From Glandiceps talaboti (Eukaryota > Hemichordata > Enteropneusta > Spengelidae), in NCBI RefSeq assembly GCF_964340395.1, contig NC_135559.1, forward strand, positions 4,052,501 to 4,110,000: 57,500 nucleotides of DNA, in the 5' to 3' direction. Positions 12,385-23,767 of this stretch are shown piece by piece (the stretch's first letter is position 1; every line of letters begins with the position of its first letter). The notes below the pieces were generated by a model. It made no database searches. It worked only from the letters and a program-made list of their open reading frames with translations, and was not told the DNA's origin. The translations under genes and the position numbers were made by a program.

Positions 12385-13473
12385 TCAAGACATGTTTTTT
12401 TTCTTCTTCTTCTTGTGCTTCCGTGTGGGGAGATTGAATTGTTCCTCAATTAATACCATTCGTTCTTTTATGAAATTGTAAAACTCATAATCCAGTCGCA
12501 TTCTTTTTCTCATAATCTCTTTCACAGACTCCGGGGGTTCCACTCTCGATAAAGACTTAAACTTGGTAGTTCCTTCTTCTCTAAGAATGTTGTCATAGGC
12601 TTGCGGAGCTGAGCGAAAAAAGGCTGGCATGAGATACTGCCATATTCGTAAAGATCTGTGTAAATGTTCCAAAAGACCAACAAATACATAATTTTCAACA
12701 ACATTTCTCTTCGCTGTTTCTAGTGCCCATTCACTTTCTTCATGACACATTTCAGATTGCCCACAGAAAAACGGAATGAGGGTCATTTTACCAGGTTTAC
12801 ATTCATCCAGTGTCTGTATCACACACTCTTCAAACGTTATACTTGCATTTCTTTTGCTCCCATCACGTGATTGACTCTCATCTCCAAACCGCATATAGTA
12901 ATATGAAGAAATTTTTCTCTCCACTGGGTCTCTAATCAGATTTATATAAGCTGGGGCAATTTTTGCAAAATGTGGCGGGAAACGAACAAAATCAAGATGA
13001 CGGTTGTAAAGAAATGGTGGTGGGATGGCCATGACTTCATAGACGAAGTCAGCTTCCTCTTCACGACTTAAACGCCTTCCATGGTACTCCTGGCTCTTTA
13101 CATGACGGAAACCGTTCAACACTGACATCTTCTCAGAGATCGCCATCAACGTTCGACTACCACACTTACCGACTCTGTTGTATACTACCCGAGAGATGTT
13201 ACGAGTAGTATTTAAATTCAATGGCATACCTGTCGCAGCGGTCACCAACTCACCATCAACCGTCTTTAGCTGTAGCCACTTCGATGTCCCCTCCTTATTT
13301 TGTACATTCTCTTTGGTTATAAGATAATCGTGTTGTAACCTTAGCCGCATGAAGGACGAATAGATTCCAAATACTGCTATGAGGATAGTTATAGCGAATA
13401 GTGACTTGTAGATGCTCGAAAACTTGGTCAAGCGTTGTTTTCGATGACCGTAAGAGGATAATCCGGTGTCCAT
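12385..13473 (-). CDS. Uronyl / heparan sulfate 2-O-sulfotransferase-like protein
   Basis: This is a 362-residue type II Golgi membrane enzyme. By family it transfers sulfate from PAPS to the 2-O position of uronic acids in glycosaminoglycans. Residues 1-24 are cytoplasmic and 25-44 form the anchor (LFAITILIAVFGIYSSFMRL). Residues 96-108 (VVYNRVGKCGSRT) are the 5'-phosphosulfate-binding loop. NRHLDF near residue 159 carries the His expected as catalytic base, and INLIRDPVERKISSYYYMRF (177-196) is the 3'-phosphate-binding segment. PFFCGQSEMC and LDYEFYNFIKE also match the uronyl 2-sulfotransferase pattern. Three N-glycosylation sequons lie at 88, 92 and 209. I chose this ATG because good acceptors (ttattttag, aattacag) stand just upstream, so the further 26 in-frame residues are probably intron or 5' UTR. 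The coding sequence has no intron. The C-terminus is a Lys tail made by an AAG repeat. Uronyl versus heparan 2-O specificity cannot be settled by reading. Confidence 0.85.
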   Translation of the reverse strand: MDTGLSSYGHRKQRLTKFSSIYKSLFAITILIAVFGIYSSFMRLRLQHDYLITKENVQNKEGTSKWLQLKTVDGELVTAATGMPLNLNTTRNISRVVYNRVGKCGSRTLMAISEKMSVLNGFRHVKSQEYHGRRLSREEEADFVYEVMAIPPPFLYNRHLDFVRFPPHFAKIAPAYINLIRDPVERKISSYYYMRFGDESQSRDGSKRNASITFEECVIQTLDECKPGKMTLIPFFCGQSEMCHEESEWALETAKRNVVENYVFVGLLEHLHRSLRIWQYLMPAFFRSAPQAYDNILREEGTTKFKSLSRVEPPESVKEIMRKRMRLDYEFYNFIKERMVLIEEQFNLPTRKHKKKKKKNMS

Positions 13474-14552
13474 ACTTTCATACTGTAATTCTAAAATAAC
13501 AGATACAATGCTCTGAGTGATATATATAGCGCATACAACAAACATTATCACCAGATGTTACCTAATCACGACCTCGTGATACTCGACGAAAAAAGGAAAA
13601 CACTGACAAAGGCGTTATTACAAACCACGGTATAACCAAGACTAAATTGTTAATATATTAGTTAAATAGGGTAAATTCAACTGACTGAATACAGAGATTA
13701 GACATTGATACAGATTTGCAGTCAAGTGGAAAATATGTCTGTTTTCGGAGTGTGCCATAAATGTAAAAGTAGATATAATACAAGTCAAATTTATTGAATT
13801 CAATAAAAGATTTGTGTAGATATGAAAATGGAAGCTGTTATTCGGTATAGTTGCGTGTACATGCCACGCCAAATGTAAAATTGGTCAATCACAGCTACTA
13901 GCACCCGGTACGTACGTACGTACGTGTCATATAACATCTATACGTGTATATTGTGCGACATTGCTGGTACTAGCATGATGGTGTTTTCGTTTCACGTAAC
14001 CCCCCCCCCCACACACACACACACATACCCTTCACACATTTTGATAAAAATGTTATACAAATTCTTAAAAATCAAATGCTTAGAGCCGAAATATTCAAGC
14101 TGTATTCGCCTATTGATCATGTAGACCAGTACAGTGTGACAACATCGACTAGAGTCTAGATTTATAGTCTGCAAACTGGTCAAATTAACTTCAATTCTTG
14201 TAAATGTTACGTACCTTGATGATGAATATCATTCGTTTCATTTCTCGATGACGACACTAGTGGTGGTATATTCGTTTTATACATATGGAACGACCAATAA
14301 TTAAAATCACTTTCGCTTCACTAGGTCGGGATATCCACACGACGGAAAATGTCAGCTTGCATCATCTCGCCCAATAATGTTCACATCACCTGCTACCAAT
14401 TCGATTGTGTATGCGTGCAACTGGTGTCCATGATTAATGGTTTTTATCATTTCATATTTGTTTATGGTACATGGAAATTATACGTTTTGTAATTTTTTTG
14501 GTTTTAAGGTGGAGTTCTACGAACTCTGTAATTATCAGTCTGAATTGTGTGT
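13474..14552. other. 5' region of the sulfotransferase gene and intergenic
   Basis: The minus-strand acceptor (ttattttag or aattacag) at about 13480-13495 implies a non-coding first exon further right, which I could not place. A short ACGT repeat lies at 13910-13925 and a CA repeat at 14010-14025. Confidence 0.4.
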
Positions 14553-14815
14553 CGGGTTGTGTTGTGTTGTGCTGTGCTGTGCTGTGTTGTGCTGTATGTG
14601 CTGTGTTGTGCTGTGTTGCGCTGCGCTGTGCTGCGTTGTGTTGTGTCGTGTCGTGTCGTGTCGTGTCGTGTCGTGTCGTGTCGCGTCGCGTCGCGTCGCG
14701 TCGCGTTGCGCTGCGCCGCGCCGTGTTGCGTTGCGTGCGTTGAGTTGCGTTGCGTTGTGTTGCGTTGTGTTGTGTTGTGTTGTGTTGTGCTGTGCTGTGT
14801 TGTGTGCTATGCTGT
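14553..14815. repeat. TGTGC / TGTCG pentanucleotide tract
   Basis: About 260 bp of pentamers change stepwise: TGTGT and TGTGC, then TGTCG (about 14644-14680), CGTCG (about 14681-14704), then back to TGTGT. All open frames over it are artefacts. Confidence 0.95.
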
Positions 14816-15258
14816 GTTTCGTGCGCCATGCATTCAAAAATGTACGTTTAACCGCGGTTAAGAACAATCTTATTATATGTTGTCAATCTTCCTTGCCCTG
14901 TATGTAACATAAAGGTCAATATAGGCCAGTGTTCATTTCCGGGGCATAATTTAATGTACTGTTTCCCTTGGTCTGTTAAAAGAAATACTGAGGGGAGTGT
15001 TTATGATTTTGTCGATGCGAAGTGATCTGAAATCTCTTAATGGTAACCATTCACATGATTTTTGTTTCCCCCCCCTCCCCTTTACTTTTTTCCCACCAGG
15101 GGGGGGGGGGCATATAGCAGACTAGAAATAATTGGAAAATAAGACAATTGTTGCTGTTGTTACGTTTTACATTCCGGCCGATGAGGGCGCTAATTTCCAG
15201 TAGCACATCAATATTGCAAAATAAGAGCTTTAACAACACTATGATTTTTCAAATGAAC
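14816..15258. other. Intergenic, between sulfotransferase and transporter genes
   Basis: No gene seen. Poly-C (about 15068) and poly-G (about 15101) runs face each other and could form a short hairpin. Confidence 0.4.
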
Positions 15259-15264
15259 TTTATT
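15259..15264 (-). promoter_or_regulatory. Candidate poly(A) signal of the SLC18B1-like gene
   Basis: A minus-strand AATAAA about 2.27 kb beyond the stop codon at 17534. It is the clearest hexamer I saw downstream of the stop. If it is used, the 3' UTR is about 2.3 kb. RNA evidence would be needed to confirm this. Confidence 0.35.
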
Positions 15265-17533
15265 GCTTACAATATGAGAGCTTTTTACAGCAGAAAATGT
15301 CTGAAATAGAAACATGTCACGAATTAAATGTGAATTTCAGTTCTTAAGTCCCATGAGCTTTGAACTTTAGTGTTCTACATTATTGAAAATTCTTGTATGG
15401 GCACTTTAAAACAAACTATGTGTGTGTGACTTAATAATGTGAACGGAATTGTGACAAAATGCACTAAAAGTATGATACGCTTAACTGGCTCCAACAGACT
15501 ACTTTATACAGCAAACTTCTTTTTTTTTCTCGAATGATTAATAAAATTACCTGAACACGCATAGCTTCTGTCACGAACAATTGAAATAAATCTCCAGAAC
15601 AGCCTCTGTCGCGGACAATTTAAATACACACCAAATACAAGATTGTAAATGTATGTTTTGATGGCCTGACATGATTTAAGTTTGTACGAATACTATACAG
15701 TGAACTTTTTTATATTCAAAATGAAATGAATCAATCATCAAATTCCTAAATTACATTTACTCCTATCCTCCTGTGATTCGGAATGGATTCGATTATTCAC
15801 TTTATATGTATCCTACACACTCATTTGATATTTGCACAACATAAATGTTTTACCGAGGTCAATTTTAAAATTATTAAATTATCAATATTTAATTAGAATG
15901 CTCATGTGACCCTGATACGTAACTGGCTAATAATAATCACGTGACCAAAGACGTGTAAATACCCAATTGGTTTATATTAAACACGTGACCACATTCACGA
16001 TAGGTGACGTAATCATTATTGCAAGCAGGATATACATTTTGTGACAAATAAAAGTAATGATTCAATCTGAATTTCCAACTGCGCAATTGGCAACACCGTG
16101 TCAAATACAGACATAACAACTTATACACTAATACATACATCATTTATAATCTTTACACATATATACATTTAAAACATGTTGAATCAATTTGCAATTTTAA
16201 ATAAAGCTTGGAAAACACGTGACCACTTCGATAAGTAGGCGTACGTATTCTAAAGTACACGTTGTGCACCCCTGTACATCACGTGACATTACCGTTGATG
16301 TCGTGTGCTGACATTGCTTCAGCATCACGTGACAGTACCCCATGAACATCACGTGACATTACACGCTCAGCTTTCTCAATATATTACAAGAATAGACTTA
16401 ACAGAACATCCACCTTATTATGTTATATAGAAATACGAAAAATACAGTATTTTTTAGTAAGAGTTTGTTTAATGATAGAGTAGTGAAATCTTGTAGACTT
16501 TTTAATATGGGAGGATTTCTATAGTTTGGCATTAAATTATCAAGTTTTTTCATAGATGTTATCTTTCATAACACTGAGGGCGCCCTCTTGTGACGTTTGA
16601 TGCAATTTTCGTCTTCTGTGCATTTTTAACGTCATCAAAGTGGCCAAGGCATGCATATCTAAATTTATGTTTGACTCAGAATTAGAAGAAAACAATTTGA
16701 TGTCAATAAATTTCTCATGTACAACGCTCTACTGGTAAAATATTATGAGAGTATACTTTACTGGTTCTGTGGGTCACTTTATGGTAATAGTATGAATTAA
16801 TGACCCGTTCTTGCATAACACAGCCATTAAAGGGACACTGTCTGTAACTTTATGATTCTTGGCAGTTATTTTTGTTTCACATCAAAATATCTTCAATATC
16901 ATTCTAACAACTAACACTCGTTGACAAGTTCCTTGTCACTGGTTGAATTCTCACAAGGTATTTATATTTTCATATAAAAATGGTGTAATTTTGCTTTGAC
17001 CAAAAAGTTGAAAAACACCAATCACGCCTGTTTGTACATACTCAACCATATCTACCATGATGTCTCAATGCTGATCTGGTCCTCAAATAAGTTTTGTAAT
17101 ATATACGCGTGGAATTGTAGAGGGTCTTTGACATTTTGGAATATGTATACTAAAATATGTTATCGTTTTTAGGTGGAATTATACCGGTTAGAGTTGTACC
17201 AGTAGCAAGTGTTAAAGGTTTAGAATACTACAAGTATGTTTCAATGTGCAGCAAAAAAAACCTCCCAAAACATATAAAATTTCAGCTTATGTCCCTCTAA
17301 AACGAATATCTAGGGTAGAGAATGGAGAAATTGTATCTGTTTGTATTGTTATGATACAGACACTGCTAATATAAGTGTCGAGCGGGAAGAACCCAACATG
17401 CATATCCCCATGGTGTAAGCCATTACTGTGATAGCACCCTCAACGGGCTTTAGTATAGTCTGCGAGTGGGAAATTAAGGGGGGGGGGGGGTGAACTCCCA
17501 TACTGAAGTACTACAGGGGTTATATAAAATGTT
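15265..17533 (-). other. Inferred long 3' UTR / downstream region of the transporter gene
   Basis: AT-rich non-coding sequence between the stop codon and the candidate poly(A) signal. It contains the CACGTGAC cluster (15938-16356) and a perfect 12-bp palindrome GAGGGCGCCCTC at 16576-16587. A possible short inverted pair (taaagggaca near 16827, tgtccctcta near 17290) may mark an old transposon. Confidence 0.4.
15938..16356 (+). promoter_or_regulatory. Cluster of six CACGTGAC (E-box) motifs
   Basis: CACGTGAC occurs at 15938, 15982, 16216, 16280, 16326 and 16350, always in the same orientation. CACGTG is the core bound by bHLH-leucine-zipper factors (USF, MITF/TFE, MYC families), and GTCACGTGAC is the lysosomal CLEAR consensus. 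Whether these sites are bound is unknown. Confidence 0.5.
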
Positions 17534-18875
17534 TCATTCGACATTGCTTTGGATTGGAACAGCGTCTGCTGATGTTGATGGTTGTTGGCCCGGTACTTCT
17601 TTCGTTTGTATATGACCCACCCCCTTCAGTTTGACCCATCCCATATGTGTTGGGTCCGACGACTCTTCTTGGGCAGCAGTCTTCTTGCGTGTATGAATTG
17701 TAAAGGCACTCATGATTAAACACATGATGAACATTATCAGCGAATTGATCGACGTAGCCCATCCAAAATCATACAAATCAGTCAGCGCCCCACTGAGAAC
17801 TGGTCCAACAAATATACTAAAAAGAAACGAAAGAAATAAAGTACGTGAATTAGTTACCAAAATACTGACATCCAGAACTTGGACGTTCAGCAGAGGGGTG
17901 GACAACGTTCAGAAGCTCATGCAGGACTAAAAAGTGAAAAAATACACATGGTACCAGTTTGTCTGTTTAAAGTTTAAAGTTTAAGATAAAAATTTTTTTA
18001 ACTTACCCCAATGAATACATAGAATAGAAGAGACCAGAGACCATACCGTAGGTGGCCATGTTATCTTCAAGTCCATGCATTCTGTTGGCATTGAAACAAG
18101 TATGTTAATGAGGTGATAGGAACATTTCGGGCAAAAACAAAAAGCAACGTCGTGTGTAGTTGATATTAAATATTATTTTCAATATTACTGTAGCCAACAT
18201 TGGTCATTGCAGATGTTGGTATGGAAGTGTAATGCAATGGAGTACGGACAAGGAATTCCTTTTTTTCTGAATGACCTTTCGTGGAGTTTGGACAGACTCT
18301 GCTATTTCGCCATTTCTCTAAGTGGCTAGATAGGATGATCATACTAAACAAAGGAATATGGCATATATCTTTCCTATATGTAAATTAATTGTGTCAGCCG
18401 CAAAATTCTATCAAATGGTAGTAAAATCATGACATCAAATATGCCTGCATTTTAGGGATTTAGAGGTGTTTACATTACATACCTTGTTGTTTCTACGACG
18501 GCCCTCAATATTGGCACTAAAATGGCAGCTAATGAGAAACCCAGTACAGCAAGAGACAAGGCTACAAGCCAAGCATATCTACAGGAAAACAAAAAGATTC
18601 AGACTTTATACATATATATGAGAAACAGTTTACTAACAATTGTTATCTGATTCTCTGTGTGTGTGCGTATGTATGTATGTATGTATGTATGTATGTATGT
18701 ATGTATGTATGTATGTATGTGTGTGTGTGTATGTATGTATGTATGTATGTATGTATGTATGTATGTATGTATGTATGTATGTATGTATGTATGTATGTAT
18801 GTATGTATGTATGTATGTATGTATGTATGTATGTATGTATGTATGTATATGTGTGTGTCTGACTGACTGACTGAC

Positions 18876-18924
<49 letters not shown>

Positions 18925-19023
18925 GTGCATCTCAGTATTATGCATTATGTATGTATGTATGTATGTATGTATGTATGTATGTATGTATGTATATGTGTGT
19001 GTCTGACTGACTGACTGACTGAC

Positions 19024-19076
<53 letters not shown>

Positions 19077-19197
19077 GTGCATCTCAGTATTATGCATTAT
19101 GTATGTATGTATGTATGTATGTATGTATGTATGTATGTATGTATGTATGTATGTATGTATGTATGTATATGTGTGTCTGACTGACTGACTGACTGAC

Positions 19198-19242
<45 letters not shown>

Positions 19243-20835
19243 GTGCATCTCAGTATTATGCATTATGTATGTATGTATGTATGTATGTATGTATGTATGT
19301 ATGTATGTATGTATGTATGTATGTATGTATGTATGTATGTATGTATGTATGTATGTATGTATGTATGTATGTATGTGTGTGTATGCATGTATGTATGCAT
19401 GTATTGGTTGATGGTTACATTTGTCGTAAAAGGATGCTAATCTATGAAACATAAAGTAAAGTTCACTGTAAGAATGTAAGTACTTACGTATGTGTTGACA
19501 CAATGGGACATGGTCCAACGAAGAAGTATGCTATACTAGCACCTAATAATCCACTTGACATAATAATTTTAGCAATACCCTGTGGAGAAAGCATTATTGT
19601 ATATTTAGTATTATATCATATATTTGTTTTTATATGTTATTCAGAATTTGATTAGTTACGATTCACTGACAATTTACATGAAATGATACGACTGTGGCAG
19701 ATGAACTATCGGCAACGACACAGATACAAACTAAAACTACTATCGCAACCTGTTGATAGGAACTATTAATGAACTAGGTCGGCGTCTCTGATAGCAAATT
19801 GTTGCACAGGCTATTTTTCATCCCCATTCTTTACTTAGTAAAAATGTCATAACTTTGTTTAAAATGAAGGTGTTGACTCCATGTGGCAACACATTCGCTG
19901 TATTTACACTATCTTGATTACAGGGTGGTTATATTTATTTACCTACTTGTGTAAACTACCACCTGCAATAACAATAGCTTAAGTTAATTATGTCTATCTT
20001 AGTTTGCCGAGAGCACGTTTTCTGTGATAATAAATTGAAGATGTTGAACTACTGTAAATGGATTTTTTGACACTGAAATTTTTCTAGTTTTTTTTTTATC
20101 TGGAACACCGCGCCAAAATAAATCAGCATAAAATGGAGTCACTTTCAATGATAAATTCTTAGTAAGTTATAGGTACTAAAGGTAGCTTTAGGTGTGAATC
20201 AATACATTATAAAGGAATACACCACTACATGATATAAAGACATTTTCATAAACGATGGGTTCTGGAGACTCATGATCATATGATCATCAAATTTCGCACG
20301 ATTGCTAAAAAACACCAAATGGAAACTTGTCTCCACACTCATTGTTCATTAATGACCCAGTATTACCTCATTGGGGTTATAAGACATATATTGTGTATTA
20401 GATGAACAGTACATTTTCATCACTTCATTTGAAGGTATTTGAAAGAACATTAGAACGTAGAGGGCGTGGTACTTACATGCACGCCTTTACGATCAGATAC
20501 CCAGCCCCAGAAAGGTGCTGAAATGGCATAACAAGCAGCAACTAGTAAGAAAAACAGTCCTACAACTGTTCTGCTAAAATGGAACTGCAAAAAAGAAAAC
20601 GAAAAGTATTTAGGGTATATTACCTCTATATCCATCTTTTCATTCATCAATCCACCCATTCATATTTATACGCCAACCCACCCATTCATTCCTCCTATCC
20701 ATCCCATCCATCCATCCATCCATCCACCCACCAGCTCCCAAACACCCACGACCCATCCATCCATCCATCCATCAATACATACATCAACCCATTTATCGTC
20801 AACAACACTTAGTCTACCAATCGTTTTTATGACTA

Positions 20836-20880
<45 letters not shown>

Positions 20881-23728
20881 TTATCTGCCCGGTTCATATA
20901 TTAACTAGTGTTACTTGTTAAACTGAGTATGCATATACTTACCGGTTCCAAGTGAACGGATAAGGTTGGATTCATGTAGGATAGTGCCACTGCACCCATA
21001 CACGTTGCCATGGCAGTGATCAAAATGGCAGGAATCTTCAATAGTTCTAGTAAAGACCCTGTTTCGATTTTGGAATCGTCTGTTGGGTAAATATTCAAAA
21101 AATATTGATTGAGATAAGAATGTGATTATCTGCTTGAAGAGGTAGCTGGTATGTAAAATGCCACAGGTTTGTCAAACAACACAAAAATGAGCACCTAAAA
21201 AGTACCCAGATTTCCTCATTATTCCAACTTTCATTTGAAACAAAGAAACCGTTATTTGTATCTACGAGGTTGATCTCACAAACAAACATACACCATAACC
21301 CATATCACACATACACACACACCCCACCCCCATCCCCACCATCACCACCGATACCGTGTCATTTGCTATCTGTTTATAGTCATCGTTATGAGTGATTAAC
21401 CGTGATTAACGAACTATGCTTACCTTTCTCTTGAATTGGTAGAAGAAAATAATTTAGGATACAAAAAATCACCATTATTCCACCTAGAACGAGGAAGGGT
21501 AGCATGTAGCCGGCCGCCTGTAAATGAAAACATATACTTTATCGGTTTCTTGGTTCTGATATTATGTTAATTTCTAATTAATAGGGCAGTAGTGATATGT
21601 GTACGGCATGCGGCATTGCATCTGTCAAACGATCACTTTGTAGCTACTAATTTTAAAAAGTTAGTTTGACTTTCGTGAATTACATTTTTTTGAAGCAGTT
21701 CAGCGTGAAGAGGGGAGGTTTTGAGCGAAATACGTCATCTACCCTATGTTTGTCTACACTATACGTGACACTTGGCCTCAGACGAGCAACACAACTTTCA
21801 CAAAACGACGATTCTGGATATACAATAAAAGACATAGGGAGAAAATTTAACACTATACATAGGCAGAACAAAGATAAAGTGCATATAATTATGATATTGA
21901 TGATTTTCATTGTAGCCCGGTTAAGTTTATTAACTCCTCGGGTATAAAACACAGCAAATATATAACAAATAACAAGAAGGGCTGGTTGTTCTTACATCGT
22001 AGAGTGCGCCCCCTAGAGGTGGTCCAATGATAAATCCGAGGCCATTAAATAATTCAACAGTTCCCTGCGAAGAGAAAGAAACGACATAAGAATTGTACTA
22101 TCCATAAGCCATAAATATGGAATTTATACCCTGGTCGTTCTACGTCACGACAACGCGCGTCTGTGTCACGACAACGTGTGTCTACGTCACGACAACGCGC
22201 GTCTGTGTCACGACAACGTGTGTCTACGTCACGACAACGCGCGTCTGTGTCACGACAACGCGTGTATACGTCACGACAACGCGTGTCTACGTCGCTGGTC
22301 TAGCGACTCATAGTGACAAAGGCCCCTTAGGCCACTCATATTTTCCTTGGCTGAACAAAGAAAACTATTGGAGAATAACATCATAATTGTCTGCTTGATC
22401 AAAGTGACAAGGAAAATAATTCACTGTCACTGTTGACATAACCTATTTGGAGAAATTGGTTAATCTGTCTGTCTTCGTCTTTTTTAAAGTGGCCATACGG
22501 ATGAGAATTTGGTGTTCATTTTGGATTTTTATTTTGGATTTATATTTATTTTTATAAATACCAAATTCTCATCCATATGTCCAATTTAAGTTGTGAGTTT
22601 CTCTAATTTTAAATTTCTTCTTTACAAATCACCTAAAACCACGATTAGCACTAATTACTGAATAATTTTCATAATAACTAAGAACTCCGTTTGTTGAGTT
22701 TATGGTTGGAACTTACCAACGCCGTTGCGACTCCCTCCGGGAACTCGTTGACGATGATGACGTAGGATGCTGTTATACACGCCGAACATCCTAAAGCTTC
22801 AACAATACGAGCCGTGAACGATAGGGATATAAACACAACACGGGTTTGGAATACATCTAGTAACCTGCGGTAGAAAAGAAAAGGATATCATTGTCAAAAT
22901 TGGCTAACATTTCGGAAATTCTAACTCAATCTCACTTGGGGTCCAGTCGGGTGGTGATTTTATTCCCGCTTGTCCTTTACCAAGTGGAAGGGGAAAAGAG
23001 ACGGCAAAAACCCAGACGACTGGATTCCAGGATAAGCGTAATCACAAGAAAGTAGAGAAATACTGAAGGGCAGAATAAAAAAGATATTTAAATATTTTAG
23101 TGAAATGTATTTATTAATATTCACGTTAGCAGTATTGAAAACGATAGCAATGGATGTTTTTTTAAAAAAAAAAAAATTTCTATAAAGACTTTTTCATAAG
23201 GACTCGTGGACTTGTATCTATATGTCGGCCTTTGATGTGATGTCATAAACAAAACAAAAATTATGAGAAAACCCCACAAATTATGTAGTAGCAAACATAC
23301 AATATCGAATAATCTAGGATTGAACTAGATTGGATCAATCTATACACTGCCATTATGTTCCTTAAACCACGTGTACCTATAAATGTTTGAGTAGAACCAC
23401 TTTTACTTTTTTGTGTTCGTATTTTTTCGGTGTATATTGGATTGAAGCCTGTAAATTGTTTGCCTGTGAAACATATTATTACTACACATGTATTACGTCA
23501 CAGATAAGGAAAAGAAAGATGTTTACCTTGTCTGTGGTTATGTGAATAAGCCTAAATGTACCGGTAATGTAAATTTGATTTCTTGGAGCAAATGATCCTA
23601 AATTGATTAGTTAATTCAATCAATTAATTAGTCAATTAATCAATCAACCAATTAATTGATTTATAACAAAGCAGTCATAAATGGGTCTTAGAGCATTGAA
23701 ATAAAATACAATATATAAATATTATATT

Positions 23729-23767
<39 letters not shown>

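Noticed and set aside
13474-13551. 26 extra N-terminal residues for the sulfotransferase (start at 13551)
   Set aside because: Acceptor-like sequences lie just before the chosen ATG, and the extra residues would add a second hydrophobic segment not expected in this family.
14437-14907. Cys/Val-rich frame of 156 codons
   Set aside because: It is a pentanucleotide tract, with long frames also open on the other strand.
22117-22386. 89-codon frame with repeated Val-Thr-Thr-Thr-Arg-Val units
   Set aside because: It covers the 21-bp minisatellite of a dispersed element, which is antisense within a transporter intron.
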